A stretch of 64,000 nucleotides of DNA. Origin: Rathayibacter agropyri. Lineage in GTDB: Bacteria; Actinomycetota; Actinomycetes; Actinomycetales; Microbacteriaceae. The DNA is taken from contig NZ_JABRPL010000006.1 of assembly GCF_013249015.1 (NCBI RefSeq), positions 62,001 through 126,000 of the forward strand, given 5' to 3'. The first letter of the stretch is position 1. Each line of letters starts with the position of its first letter. The translations under genes were made by a program, and so were the position numbers. The notes beneath the pieces are model-generated. The model was not told where the DNA came from. It made no database searches and saw nothing but the letters and a program-made list of their open reading frames with translations. Of this stretch, positions 26,521-35,468 are shown in pieces.

Positions 26521-28225
26521 CCTCGAGCATTTCCCCTTCGACTCCGACCAGGTCCGGGCCTGGGGATCGGCCGATCCGCGGCACCGGAACTGGCCAGTCG
26601 TGTACGTCCTCGACAGCGCGGCGGAGGTCTACGTGGGCGAGTCCCTGAACGCCGAGGGTCGCCTCCGCCAGCACCTGGACTCAGCCGAGAAGAGCCGGCT
26701 CGAGCGGGTGCGGGTCGTCCTCGACGAGACGTTCAACAAGTCCGCGTGCCTCGACCTCGAGTCGTTCCTCCTTCGCATGTTTTCAGGCGAGGGACGGCTG
26801 AAGGTGCTCAACCACAATGCCGGGATCACCGACGCGGACTACTTCGATCGCGACTCCTACCGGAGGACGTTCGACGAGGTATTCGAGGTGCTGCGCACTC
26901 AGGAGCATCTCTTCCAGAGGACGCTCCCCGAGATTATCAACAGCGACCTCTTCAAGCTCTCGCCCTTCAAAGCTCTCAATCACGACCAGGCGATCGCCGT
27001 CGAGGACATCCTCGAGGGGCTCTTCTCGGACCTCGAGTCGGGAGACCGCAGCACGGTCGTCGTGCAGGGAGATCCCGGGACAGGGAAGACGGTCGTCGCG
27101 ATCTACCTCCTGAAGCTGCTGCAGGACATCCGTGAGCACGATCCGGAGGAGTCGCTCGACAGCGATTCGCTGTTCAACGACTTCTTCACCCCCGGTCACG
27201 CTGAGCTGCTGTCCACCCTGCGAGTCGGACTCGTGGTGCCGCAGCAGTCGCTCCGAGGCTCGATCTCGCGGGTCTTCGCACTCACGCCTGGTCTGCACAA
27301 GAGCCAAGTGCTGACCCCGTTCGAGGTCGGAGGCAGTGAGCAGCGATTCGACATCCTCATCGTCGATGAAGCGCACCGCCTGAGTCAGCGGGCGAATCAG
27401 CCCTCGGGCCCACTGAACAAGAGGTTCGCCGACATCAACCGGAGACTGTTCGGCGACGACTCGCTCGAGTACACGCAGCTCGACTGGATCCGAGCGCAGA
27501 GCACTCACACGATCCTGATGCTCGACACCGGGCAGACCGTTCGGCCAGCAGACCTGCCCGCGGCGGTGACACGCGGTCTTCTCTCGGAGGCGGCGGCGGA
27601 CGGCCGCGTCTATCCCCTCCGCTCGCAGATGCGTATCACCGCCGACAAGGACTACGTCGGCTACGTCCGATCGGTGCTGAGCGACGCTCCACCGGCACAG
27701 CGGGAAGACTTCGGAGGCTACGACCTGCGGTTCTTCGACGACCTCAGCGAGATGCGCCGTGAACTGCGTTTCCGCGACGAGGAGCACGGGCTGTCGCGCC
27801 TTGTGGCCGGGTACGCGTGGGAGTGGGTGAGCAAAAAAGACAAGAACGCCGTCGACATCCGCATCGGCCGCGAAGCGCTCCGGTGGAACGGCACCCAGCG
27901 CGACTGGATTAACTCCCCCGGCGCGATCGACGAGGTCGGATCGATCCACACTGTCCAGGGGTACGACCTCAACTACGCGGGAGTCATCATCGGGCCGGAC
28001 CTGCGGTACGACCGTGCTGAACAGCGAATCGTCTTCGATCGCGCGAACTACCACGACAAGAAGGGGCGCGAGAACAATCCGAAGCTCGGGCTCCGCTACA
28101 GCGACGAGGACCTGCTCGCGTATGTCCGCAACATCTACACGGTGCTGCTGACGCGCGGGATCAGAGGGACGTACGTGTACGTGTGCGATGCCGCGCTACG
28201 CGACCATCTCGCGCCTTACTTCTGA
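26507..28225 (+). CDS. GIY-YIG nuclease-like/DUF2075 helicase fusion
   Basis: A 572-residue protein. Residues about 20-110 resemble a GIY-YIG fold (VVYVLDSAAEVYVGES, RLRQHL). The rest is a DUF2075 P-loop ATPase: Walker A GDPGTGKTVVA, Walker B ILIVDEAHRL, later TILMLDTGQTV and LRSQMRI, and GSIHTVQGYDLNYAGVIIG near the C-terminus. DUF2075 proteins are SF1-like helicases related to the Schlafen helicase region. The catalytic Arg/Glu of GIY-YIG are not certain. It is coupled to the MazG-like gene and ends before a hairpin. Confidence 0.85.
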   Translation: MTDFSLEHFPFDSDQVRAWGSADPRHRNWPVVYVLDSAAEVYVGESLNAEGRLRQHLDSAEKSRLERVRVVLDETFNKSACLDLESFLLRMFSGEGRLKVLNHNAGITDADYFDRDSYRRTFDEVFEVLRTQEHLFQRTLPEIINSDLFKLSPFKALNHDQAIAVEDILEGLFSDLESGDRSTVVVQGDPGTGKTVVAIYLLKLLQDIREHDPEESLDSDSLFNDFFTPGHAELLSTLRVGLVVPQQSLRGSISRVFALTPGLHKSQVLTPFEVGGSEQRFDILIVDEAHRLSQRANQPSGPLNKRFADINRRLFGDDSLEYTQLDWIRAQSTHTILMLDTGQTVRPADLPAAVTRGLLSEAAADGRVYPLRSQMRITADKDYVGYVRSVLSDAPPAQREDFGGYDLRFFDDLSEMRRELRFRDEEHGLSRLVAGYAWEWVSKKDKNAVDIRIGREALRWNGTQRDWINSPGAIDEVGSIHTVQGYDLNYAGVIIGPDLRYDRAEQRIVFDRANYHDKKGRENNPKLGLRYSDEDLLAYVRNIYTVLLTRGIRGTYVYVCDAALRDHLAPYF

Positions 28226-28272
28226 CGAACGAATCCGCCCGTCTTGCGTCGTGATGATGCTCAACAAATGGA

Positions 28273-28315
28273 AACACCGCGACCTGCGTGGGAAATACCA
28301 CACACGCCGCGGTGC
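28273..28315 (+). terminator. Stem-loop after the DUF2075 gene
   Basis: CACCGCG and CGCGGTG form outer arms, with an inner GCGTGG and CCACACGC stem around GAAATA. It lies 48 bp past the stop at 28225 and before the convergent M23-like gene. No long T-run follows, so efficiency is uncertain. Confidence 0.5.
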
Positions 28316-28390
28316 TTCGCCGCATCCACGCTCCATCAGGGTGAGACACGAAGATGAAGCGACAGGACTAGCGCGTTCGTCGGTGCGTGA

Positions 28391-29296
28391 CTAACGCATC
28401 TTCTCGAAGGCCGACTTGATGTGCGTGTACTCCGCCTGAGTCACCCGCACTGCTTCGAACGAGTAATCGGCCTTGCGCTGGGCCAGGATCCTGTTCATCG
28501 AGCTCTGGAAGACGTCCCAGTACCCCCGATTGTTGGGAGCGATCTCCTGATAGAGGAGACCGCCACCGAAGATCGCGATCCACTTGTCACTCGCAGCGCC
28601 AGCCTCTTCGCATACCACAGCCATTGCCATATCGTCATCCTCCATAGTGATCGTTTCAATGGGCGGAACAGGAACGTTCCCCACTGCGTTCGTGATGAAT
28701 TTCGTCATGTCCACGCGACGACCCTGCGCGTCGAGGCCATGAACATGCAGATGCGTGTCTCCGCCATAGTCGGCGCCGTCAGCAGAAGCGCCGGACTTGC
28801 CGATGTACTCGCCGACCTCTTTGTGCCCCGCCGAACCAAACTGGGCCTGGTGTTGAACAACGATGGCGACCATCGGCCCTGCCGCTTCAGGCGGCACCGA
28901 CTCAGCCGCGTGGACACGATTGATCGGAGTGTCGAGGGTCAGAATGGAGCGCCGACCGGCACTTCCCACCCATCCCGCGGCGAATTCGCCGGAGCCTCCG
29001 GAAGTCCTGAGCGTCCCCGCAGCCGGAGCGACCAGATCGGTGCCGTAAGCCAGAGGGTAGTCTATTCCGCCCTGACTGTAACTCGCATGCTCTCTCCACG
29101 TGCCGGTGATGCGATAATCGGCCCACGGATTATACGGCTGCACCGCCGCATTCGCTCGCGGCGCATCACCGACGATGGAGACGCCGACGGCAGTTGCAGC
29201 CGCTCCGACTCCAAGGCCTAGAAACATTCTTCGCCGAACGGAGACCATGATCTGGTCGACGCTGGCAGACTCGCCAATGGATTCATCCAATTGCAC
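28391..29296 (-). CDS. Tat-exported M23-like (peptidoglycan endopeptidase-fold) protein
   Basis: A 301-residue protein with a twin-arginine-type signal (SVRRRMFLGLGVGAAATAVG, Ala cleavage region PRANAA). The mature part has YGTDLVAPAAGTL and DTHLHVHG, resembling the metal-binding D and HxH of M23 endopeptidases. The first His of the usual H-x-D site is unclear, so activity may be lost. The C-terminal about 90 residues (WIAIFGGGLLYQEIAP and onward) resemble nothing I know. GTG at 29296 is chosen for the purine-rich run before it. It is clearly less GC-rich than its neighbours, suggesting acquisition. Confidence 0.6.
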   Translation of the reverse strand: MQLDESIGESASVDQIMVSVRRRMFLGLGVGAAATAVGVSIVGDAPRANAAVQPYNPWADYRITGTWREHASYSQGGIDYPLAYGTDLVAPAAGTLRTSGGSGEFAAGWVGSAGRRSILTLDTPINRVHAAESVPPEAAGPMVAIVVQHQAQFGSAGHKEVGEYIGKSGASADGADYGGDTHLHVHGLDAQGRRVDMTKFITNAVGNVPVPPIETITMEDDDMAMAVVCEEAGAASDKWIAIFGGGLLYQEIAPNNRGYWDVFQSSMNRILAQRKADYSFEAVRVTQAEYTHIKSAFEKMR

Positions 29297-29891
29297 CCCC
29301 CTTTCTCTCGAAATTTACATTCCGCGACAAGAATCTCGTCGGCCGGCAGCCCGACCGCAAATGCTTTGTCACGTCGTCATCGAACATATCTCCTCTTCAA
29401 GGCTCGACACAGTCCTCATTAGGGGGGACCCTTCGGGGGACAAACGGATGGGACCTGGAGCGGAAATCGAGCTACGGATAAATCGAGTTACGGATCCAGA
29501 CGCCCTATAGCACTTACCTTCATGCACCGCTCGGACTCGGCGCGAATACGCGCCATAAGTCGACCATCTCGATATTAGGTTCGCTCGCTCTTCTTCTGAC
29601 CATGCGAACGGCAACTCCCCCCGAACGGAGTAGCCTCATGCACCTCCGCCCTTTTTCGGCGGACTATCCGGCTCCGACGTCGCTCCCACCAACCAGCGAT
29701 TGATCAGCGTCTACCATCGCGCGGTTCAGAGTCGAGAAGCGCGCCGCGCCCATTCTCTGCACGCAGGGTCGCGGACACGCCCACGGCGTGCGTTTCGGAT
29801 CTTATGATCCGATGAGACGGGCGACCGGAACGAGGCGAAGGCGCCGCCAGCCATCGCATGGTGGGGCGTTTGACACGGCACCGAAACCGAG
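29297..29891. other. Low-GC gap without a supported gene
   Basis: About 600 bp noticeably richer in A+T than the surroundings, between the M23-like gene and the tRNA-Gln terminator. Short frames on both strands (for example 29369-29614 minus) lack ribosome-binding sites and recognisable features. The composition and the tRNA nearby suggest acquired DNA, but I see no integrase or direct repeat. Confidence 0.5.
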
Positions 29892-29917
29892 AAGCCCCGG
29901 CAATCCTGCCGGGGCTT
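29892..29917 (-). terminator. Intrinsic terminator of tRNA-Gln
   Basis: Perfect 11-bp arms AAGCCCCGGCA and TGCCGGGGCTT around an ATCC loop, with a TTT-containing run on the minus-strand exit side, about 55 bp downstream of the tRNA 3' end. Confidence 0.8.
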
Positions 29918-29971
29918 ACGAGGTGCACGAACTTCGGTCAACGCGATCCATCGCTTTTGCGAAGCCGCGCA

Positions 29972-30046
29972 TGGCTGGGGTACCTGGACTCGAACCAAGA
30001 ACAACTGAACCAGAATCAGCCGTGTTGCCAATTACACCATACCCCA
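29972..30046 (-). tRNA. tRNA-Gln (anticodon CTG)
   Basis: Acceptor arms TGGGGTA and TACCCCA pair fully. The D arm contains GTGTAATTGGCAACAC, the anticodon loop TTCTGGT presents CTG on a GCTGA/TCAGT stem, and the T arm contains GGTTCGAGTCC. Discriminator G and an encoded CCA follow. Total 75 nt. Confidence 0.93.
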
Positions 30047-30137
30047 ATGGTCATGCGGAGATGAGCCGGAGACCAGGTGACGAGCGGACCAGGATCCGGG
30101 CGCCGAGGTAAGACAGTACCCTACGGAGCCATGCCGC

Positions 30138-31118
30138 TCAAATCGAGCCGCGCACGACGGAGCCCTCCGACTCGGGAGCGGCCTCGCCGAGACGGGCGCG
30201 CACGAGGTCGCGGTTGAGAGCGGACGCGACCTGGGCGCCTGATCCGGCGGCCACGATCAGCTGCTGGGGTCCGGGAGCGGTGACCTCCCCCGCGGCGTAG
30301 AGGCCGGGCACAGTGGTGCGACCACCCGCATCGACGCGGAGGAAGCCGTCGGCGTCGCGCTCGGGGCCGGCGGCGTCGAGGTAGTCGAGGACGGGTGTCC
30401 AGACGGGACGCACGAAGGCGCCGGTGCACGGGACGACATCACCGTCGGCGAGCAGTACGCCGGTCATCACCGCGCGCTCCCCCGCGAGGTCGGCGACCGG
30501 GCGGCGATCGACGCGGATGCCGACGGACGCGAGCACGGACTCGTCGGCGTCGCTGACGACTCCGACTCCGTTGGTGAACACGACGAGGTTGGTCGACCAC
30601 TGCGAGAGCAGCATCGCGCGCTCGGCCAGGTCGTCAGTCTCGCCGATCAGCGCGAGCGCCTCGCCCGCCTTCTCGTAGCCGTCGCACTCCATGCAGCTGT
30701 GCACGGCGGTGCCGTAGTACGCGCGCAGGTTCGGCAGGGTGGGCAGCCGCTCCAGAAGCCCCGCGGCGACAACGACGGCGGTCGCGAGGACCGATCGATC
30801 GGCGCTGCCGCGGACGCCCCGCGCGCCGACAACGAATTCGCCGCCGGAGCGCTCGACGGAGGTAACCAGGGCGTGGTGCACCTCGGCAGCCTCGTAGCGC
30901 TCGAACTCTTCGCGGCCGAGGCGGCGCAACTCGAGCGGGGAGATGCCGTCGCGGGTGAGGAAGCCGTGCGAGTGCAGGGTGGCCGCATTGCGCGGACGGT
31001 TGCTGTCGAGCAGCAAGACGCTGCGGCGGGCGCGGACGAGGTTGAGGGCGGCCGAGAGCCCGGCCGGGCCGCCGCCGATGACGACGACGTCGTACCGGCC
31101 TCCGATCGCCTCCGCCAT
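30138..31118 (-). CDS. NAD(P)/FAD-dependent oxidoreductase (thioredoxin reductase-like)
   Basis: A 326-residue flavoprotein. It has FAD-binding VVVIGGGPAGLSAALNL, a CxxC in HSCMECDGYE like the redox-active pair of thioredoxin reductase, and C-terminal GLYAAGEVTAPGPQQLIVAAG. Variation in the NAD(P) region (ALIGETDDLAERAMLLSQW) resembles NTR-like ferredoxin/NADP reductases with uncertain partners. It starts 2 bp after the gltX stop, so it is probably co-transcribed. Confidence 0.88.
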   Translation of the reverse strand: MAEAIGGRYDVVVIGGGPAGLSAALNLVRARRSVLLLDSNRPRNAATLHSHGFLTRDGISPLELRRLGREEFERYEAAEVHHALVTSVERSGGEFVVGARGVRGSADRSVLATAVVVAAGLLERLPTLPNLRAYYGTAVHSCMECDGYEKAGEALALIGETDDLAERAMLLSQWSTNLVVFTNGVGVVSDADESVLASVGIRVDRRPVADLAGERAVMTGVLLADGDVVPCTGAFVRPVWTPVLDYLDAAGPERDADGFLRVDAGGRTTVPGLYAAGEVTAPGPQQLIVAAGSGAQVASALNRDLVRARLGEAAPESEGSVVRGSI

Positions 31119-31120
31119 GC

Positions 31121-32677
31121 TCAGGCCGGCCGGGCGGCGGTGAGGTGCGCCGAGAGGCGGTCCAGGCGGGCGATCGACTCCGCCTTGCCGAGAATCTCCA
31201 TCGACTCGAACAGCGGAGGCGAGACGCGGCGCCCGGAGATCGCGGTGCGCAGCGGCCCGTAGGCAATCCTCGGCTTGAGGCCGAGGCCCTCGATCAGGGC
31301 GGAGGCGAGCGCCTCCTGGATCGCGGCGGTCAGCCACTCGCCCTCGGGGATCAGCTCGAGCGTGCCCACCGCGGCGGCGAGCACCTCTCCCGCGTGTGCG
31401 GGGAGGCCCTTTCGGGCGTCCTCGTCGTAGGTCAGCGCCTCGGCCGTGGTGAAGAGGAAGCCGAGCATCCCGGGAGCCTCGCCGAGCAGGCCGATCCGCT
31501 CCTGCACGAGCGGGGCGGCGGCGTCGAGCACGGCGCGCTGCTCTGGCGTGGGCTGGCCCGTGAGCACGCCCGCGGAGACGAGGTACGGGATAGTCCGCTC
31601 GGTGAAGTCATCGACGGCGAGGAGGCGAATGTGGTCGCCGTTGATCGACTCGGCCTTTTTGAGGTCGAAGCGGGCGGGGTTGGGATTCACGTCGACCACG
31701 TCGAAGGCGGCGACCATCTCCTCGATGGAGAAGACATCGCGGTCGTGCGTCAGCGACCAGCCCAGGAGGGCCAGGTAGTTGATCAGGCCCTCGGGAATGA
31801 AGCCGCGGTCGCGATGGTGGAAGAGGTTCGCTGAGGGGTCGCGCTTGGAGAGCTTCTTGTTTCCCTCGCCCATCACGTAGGGGAGGTGGCCGAAGCGCGG
31901 CACGAAGGTCGTGACTCCGATGTCGATCAGCGCGTGGTAGAGCGCGATCTGTCGGGCGGTGGAGGGCAGGATGTCCTCGCCGCGGAGCACATGGGTGATC
32001 TGCATGATCGCGTCATCGACGGGGTTCACGAGCGTGTAGAGCGGCTGACCGTTGGGGCGCACGACGACGAAGTCACTGAATGACCCCGCGGGGAAAGTGA
32101 TCGGGCCGCGGACGAGGTCGTCAAAGGAGAGATCGGCGTCGGGGACGCGAAGGCGGAGCGCGGGCGCTCGGCCCTCGGCGCGGAAGGCGGCGCGCTGCTG
32201 CTCGGTGAGGTCGCGGTCGTGATTGTCGTAGCCGTGCTGCTTGGCGCGGCCGGCCGCCTCATTGCGCGCGTCGATCTCCTCCGCGGTGGAGTAGCTCTCG
32301 TAGAGGTGCCCCGAGGCGAGCAAGCGCTGGACCACGTCGAGGTAAACATCGGTGCGCTCCGACTGGCGGTACGGGCCGTGCGGGCCGCCGACTCCGACCC
32401 CCTCGTCCCAGTCGAGCTTCAACCAGCGCAGCGCGTCCACGATCTGCTCGTAGCTGTCCTCGCTGTCGCGGGCGGCGTCGGTGTCCTCGATGCGGAAGAC
32501 GAACGTGCCTCCTGTGTGCCGCGCGTAGGCCCAGTTGAACAGGGCGGTGCGGATGAGGCCGACGTGCGGGGTCCCGGTGGGAGACGGGCAGAAGCGGACA
32601 CGGACGTCGCTCCCGGTCGCGGTCGTAAACGGGTGCGCGTCCGGCGCGCGATCCAGGGGCGGAGTGAGCTCAGACAT
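31121..32677 (-). CDS. gltX: Glutamate--tRNA ligase
   Basis: A 518-residue class I aminoacyl-tRNA synthetase: [20 protein letters not shown] (HIGH region, here HVGL), [13 protein letters not shown] and the KLSKRD (KMSKS) loop. It attaches glutamate to tRNA-Glu, and in organisms with GatCAB also to tRNA-Gln. The first 20 residues before VRVRFCPSP are slightly long for the family. The promoter lies in the 201-bp gap shared with the divergent sigma-factor gene. Confidence 0.97.
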   Translation of the reverse strand: MSELTPPLDRAPDAHPFTTATGSDVRVRFCPSPTGTPHVGLIRTALFNWAYARHTGGTFVFRIEDTDAARDSEDSYEQIVDALRWLKLDWDEGVGVGGPHGPYRQSERTDVYLDVVQRLLASGHLYESYSTAEEIDARNEAAGRAKQHGYDNHDRDLTEQQRAAFRAEGRAPALRLRVPDADLSFDDLVRGPITFPAGSFSDFVVVRPNGQPLYTLVNPVDDAIMQITHVLRGEDILPSTARQIALYHALIDIGVTTFVPRFGHLPYVMGEGNKKLSKRDPSANLFHHRDRGFIPEGLINYLALLGWSLTHDRDVFSIEEMVAAFDVVDVNPNPARFDLKKAESINGDHIRLLAVDDFTERTIPYLVSAGVLTGQPTPEQRAVLDAAAPLVQERIGLLGEAPGMLGFLFTTAEALTYDEDARKGLPAHAGEVLAAAVGTLELIPEGEWLTAAIQEALASALIEGLGLKPRIAYGPLRTAISGRRVSPPLFESMEILGKAESIARLDRLSAHLTAARPA

Positions 32678-32878
32678 ACGCCGCCGATCTTATCCGGCGG
32701 GGGCTGCGGTCGCCCGGGAGGCGAGCACTCCTACCGCGAAGCGTGCTTCTCGTCAACGGACTGACGCGGAGCACGGAGCAGTGGTGCTCTATGCCGAGGG
32801 CTTCCCGCCGAGTCCGTCCGAGCACGGCTCCGCATGCCGCGCCCGAGGTCCGCGGGAGCCTGCCCGGAAGGAGCACGG

Positions 32879-33757
32879 ATGAGCATGATCGACCTGGATG
32901 TCGGTAGGGACCGCATAGTCCTCACCGAGTCGGCCCGCGCGGAGAAGGATGCGCGCACCCTCTCGCTCTTCCAGGCGGCGGCCGGGGCCGAAGACGCCGA
33001 AGGAAAAAGGATCCGCGAGCGCATAGTGCTCGACCACCTCGGGCTCGCCGAGGCGATGGCCCGCCGAGTGTCGCGCGGAGGAGGCGACTGGGCGGATTTG
33101 CGCCAGGTCGCCTACGTGGGCCTGGTCAAGGCCGCCCGGCGCTTCACCCCCGAACGCGGTGAGAGCTTTGCGGCGTTCGCCGTCCCCACCATCACCGGCG
33201 AACTCAAGCGCCATCTGCGCGACCTGGGCTGGATGATCCGCCCGCCGCGCGGAGTGCAGGAGCTGCACCGGCGCTCGGCCGTCGTGGCCGACGAGCTCGC
33301 TCAGGAACTCGGACGCCATCCCTCCGACCAGGAGATCGCCCGCCGACTGGGGGTCGACGTAGCCGAGGTCGCAGACGCGCGCTCCGCCGGTCATCCGCTC
33401 TCGCTGGACGAAAGTGTCGGCGAGGGTGGGGTCGGGCTGGCCGAGACGATCGGCGGCGAGGACGCGCGGCTACTCGAGATCGATCGGCGGCACGGCCTGG
33501 CCGAAGCGCTCGCCGAGCTCGACGACGGGCAGCGCGAACTCCTCCGAATGCGATTTGTCGAGGAGCGGACGCAGCAGCAGATCGCAGACACGCTGGGGAC
33601 GACGCAGATGCAGGTTTCGCGCCTGCAGCGCAGGATACTGGCGCAGCTCGCTGACCGTCTGGGCGCCCCTTCGCGCAGCCATCAGCCCCGCGTCGCGCGC
33701 GCTCGCGTCACCTCCGTCACAGCCGTCCGGCCTGCCGCGCGACTGAAGACCGCCTGA
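32879..33757 (+). CDS. SigB/SigF/SigG-type RNA polymerase sigma factor
   Basis: A 292-residue sigma-70 group 3 protein. Region 2 has DWADLRQVAYVGLVKAARRF and FAAFAVPTITGELKRHLRD, region 3 begins RPPRGVQELHRR, and region 4 has RTQQQIADTLGTTQMQVSRLQRRIL. This pattern is that of SigF/SigB stress factors. ATG 32879 follows a GGAAGGAG ribosome-binding site. No anti-sigma gene is next to it. Its last 41 bp overlap the convergent glycosyltransferase gene. Confidence 0.92.
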   Translation: MSMIDLDVGRDRIVLTESARAEKDARTLSLFQAAAGAEDAEGKRIRERIVLDHLGLAEAMARRVSRGGGDWADLRQVAYVGLVKAARRFTPERGESFAAFAVPTITGELKRHLRDLGWMIRPPRGVQELHRRSAVVADELAQELGRHPSDQEIARRLGVDVAEVADARSAGHPLSLDESVGEGGVGLAETIGGEDARLLEIDRRHGLAEALAELDDGQRELLRMRFVEERTQQQIADTLGTTQMQVSRLQRRILAQLADRLGAPSRSHQPRVARARVTSVTAVRPAARLKTA

Positions 33758-34739
33758 GGTGGGCCTCGGCACTCGAGGGGAGCGAGGCGAGGGCCGCGAG
33801 GACGTCCTCGACCTGGACGGCGAGCAGCGCCGGATCGGGTTCGGCCGAGAAGACGTCGCCGCGGCGCAGGGATGCGTCGGTCACTACCACGTGCGGGCCG
33901 GAGACGGGCGGGCCCCAGGCCTCGGGCGGCGCGGGTCCGAAGAGGACGACGGAGGGGATGCCGTAAGCCGACGCGAGGTGGGCGGCTCCGGTGTCGACGG
34001 TGACGACGACTTCCGCTGCCGCGATGACCGCCGCGAAGTCGCTCAGGGAGAGAACGCCCGCGAGGGCCTCGCCCGTACCGGCCAGTTCGGCGACACGGCG
34101 GGCGCGGTCGGCCTCGTTCGCGCCTCCGGTGTAGATGACGCGGTGCCCCTCGGCGGTCAGCGCACGGGCGACCGCGGCGAAGCGCTCCTCTGGCCACTCC
34201 CGGGAGCCGTAGAACGCGCCGATGTGCACGACGGCTGCCCCGGCGATCGGCGCGGGCGCGGCGGGGACGGTGAGGGCGACGTCTTCGGGGTCGGCGTCGA
34301 GGCCGATGGAGTTAACGAGGCGGGCCCAGCGGGCGCGCTCGAGTTCTCCGTCGATCCAGAGCGGACGCGGATCGTGGGGGCCGGCGCCGGGATCGAGCCG
34401 AGGGACGCGGAACTCCAGCGTTCGCCGCGGGGCGATCTCGCGCAGCCGCAGTCGCGACTCCGGACCGTTGCCGTGCAGGTTGACCCCGAGTTCGACACGC
34501 CCGGGGGCCATCGGGAGTGGGTCGTCGAGGCCGTGCAGCGTGGGCACCAGGGCATCCAGGCCCTCGATCAGATCAACGATCGGCTCGAGCCAGGGCGTGG
34601 TGGCCAGGATCAGCCGGTGCTCGGGGAAGCCGCGGCGCAGCGCCTTCAGCGCGGGAACCGCCACGAGGAGGTCGCCGAGCTTGAGGGCGCGCAGGGCGAG
34701 GATCTCCGGAGTCCCGTCCGGGTCGGTGAGAGCGCGCAC
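33717..34739 (-). CDS. Glycosyltransferase family 9 (heptosyltransferase-like)
   Basis: A 340-residue GT-B protein. N-terminal LALRALKLGDLLVAVPALKAL is the GT9 acceptor-domain signature; the C-terminal donor half has VVHIGAFYGSREWPEERFAAVA and VTVDTGAAHLASAYGIPSVVLFGP. GT9 enzymes transfer ADP-heptose-type sugars. It diverges from the GmhB-HldE operon and likely uses the heptose made there. The 3' end overlaps the sigma-factor gene. Confidence 0.9.
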   Translation of the reverse strand: MRALTDPDGTPEILALRALKLGDLLVAVPALKALRRGFPEHRLILATTPWLEPIVDLIEGLDALVPTLHGLDDPLPMAPGRVELGVNLHGNGPESRLRLREIAPRRTLEFRVPRLDPGAGPHDPRPLWIDGELERARWARLVNSIGLDADPEDVALTVPAAPAPIAGAAVVHIGAFYGSREWPEERFAAVARALTAEGHRVIYTGGANEADRARRVAELAGTGEALAGVLSLSDFAAVIAAAEVVVTVDTGAAHLASAYGIPSVVLFGPAPPEAWGPPVSGPHVVVTDASLRRGDVFSAEPDPALLAVQVEDVLAALASLPSSAEAHLRRSSVARQAGRL

Positions 34740-34883
34740 GGCGCCTCCTTCCTGTCGGGTCCCCCGTACCCCGTTGCGCGGGACTCAGACGCGCGGTCGG
34801 CTGATCCGTTCTGCGACGCGCCCGAGCAGGACGACTTCTCTCGGTGGGGGTTTACATCCTCGGTCTCGGGGTACGAGGAAGGA

Positions 34884-35468
34884 GTGAACGACTCCTCCCT
34901 GCGGAGCGCCGACGGCGCCGACGAGCGCGTGCGGACCCTGCGCGGGATCCTCTTCGATCGCGACGCGACGCTTGTGGTGGACGTGCCCTACAACGGTGAC
35001 CCATCACGGGTCTCGCCGATGCCGACCGCGCTGGATGCGGTGGAGCGGGCGCGGGAGGCGGGACTTGCGCTGGGAGTCGTCACGAACCAGTCGGGCATCG
35101 CGCGCGGCCTTCTCGACCGCGCGCAGGCCGAAGCCGTGAACCGCCGTGTCGATGAGCTGTTCGGCGGTTTCGACGTCTGGATGCTCTGCCCGCACGGCCC
35201 CGATGACGGCTGCGCGTGCCGCAAGCCCGCGCCCGGGATGGTGCTGGACGCCGCCGAGGCGCTGGGACTGCCCGTCGACTCCCTGGCCGTGATCGGCGAC
35301 ATCGGCGCCGACATGGGCGCCGCCGCGGCTGCGGGAGCCCGCGGAGTGCTGGTGCCGACTCCGGTCACGCGCTCGGAGGAGGTGGCCGCCGCTCCGCTGC
35401 ACGCGGCGACGCTCCTCGAGGCCGTCGAGCTGCTGCTCGCGATGCAACCCGACGGGGACTCCGAGTGA
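34884..35468 (+). CDS. gmhB: HAD-family heptose-1,7-bisphosphate 7-phosphatase
   Basis: A 194-residue HAD phosphatase: nucleophile motif ILFDRDATLVVDVPYNGDP, motif II in VVTNQSGIARG, the GmhB zinc loop CPHGPDDGCACRKPAPGMV and motif IV VIGDIGADMGAA. In the nucleophile loop the second acid is DRDAT rather than the usual DRDGT. GmhB removes the 7-phosphate of D-glycero-D-manno-heptose bisphosphate. GTG 34884 overlaps its purine-rich ribosome-binding site. First gene of a tightly coupled operon. Confidence 0.88.
   Translation: MNDSSLRSADGADERVRTLRGILFDRDATLVVDVPYNGDPSRVSPMPTALDAVERAREAGLALGVVTNQSGIARGLLDRAQAEAVNRRVDELFGGFDVWMLCPHGPDDGCACRKPAPGMVLDAAEALGLPVDSLAVIGDIGADMGAAAAAGARGVLVPTPVTRSEEVAAAPLHAATLLEAVELLLAMQPDGDSE

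Noticed and set aside
29369-29614. 81-codon minus-strand frame in the low-GC gap
   Set aside because: No ribosome-binding site and no recognisable feature; the sequence is compatible with chance.
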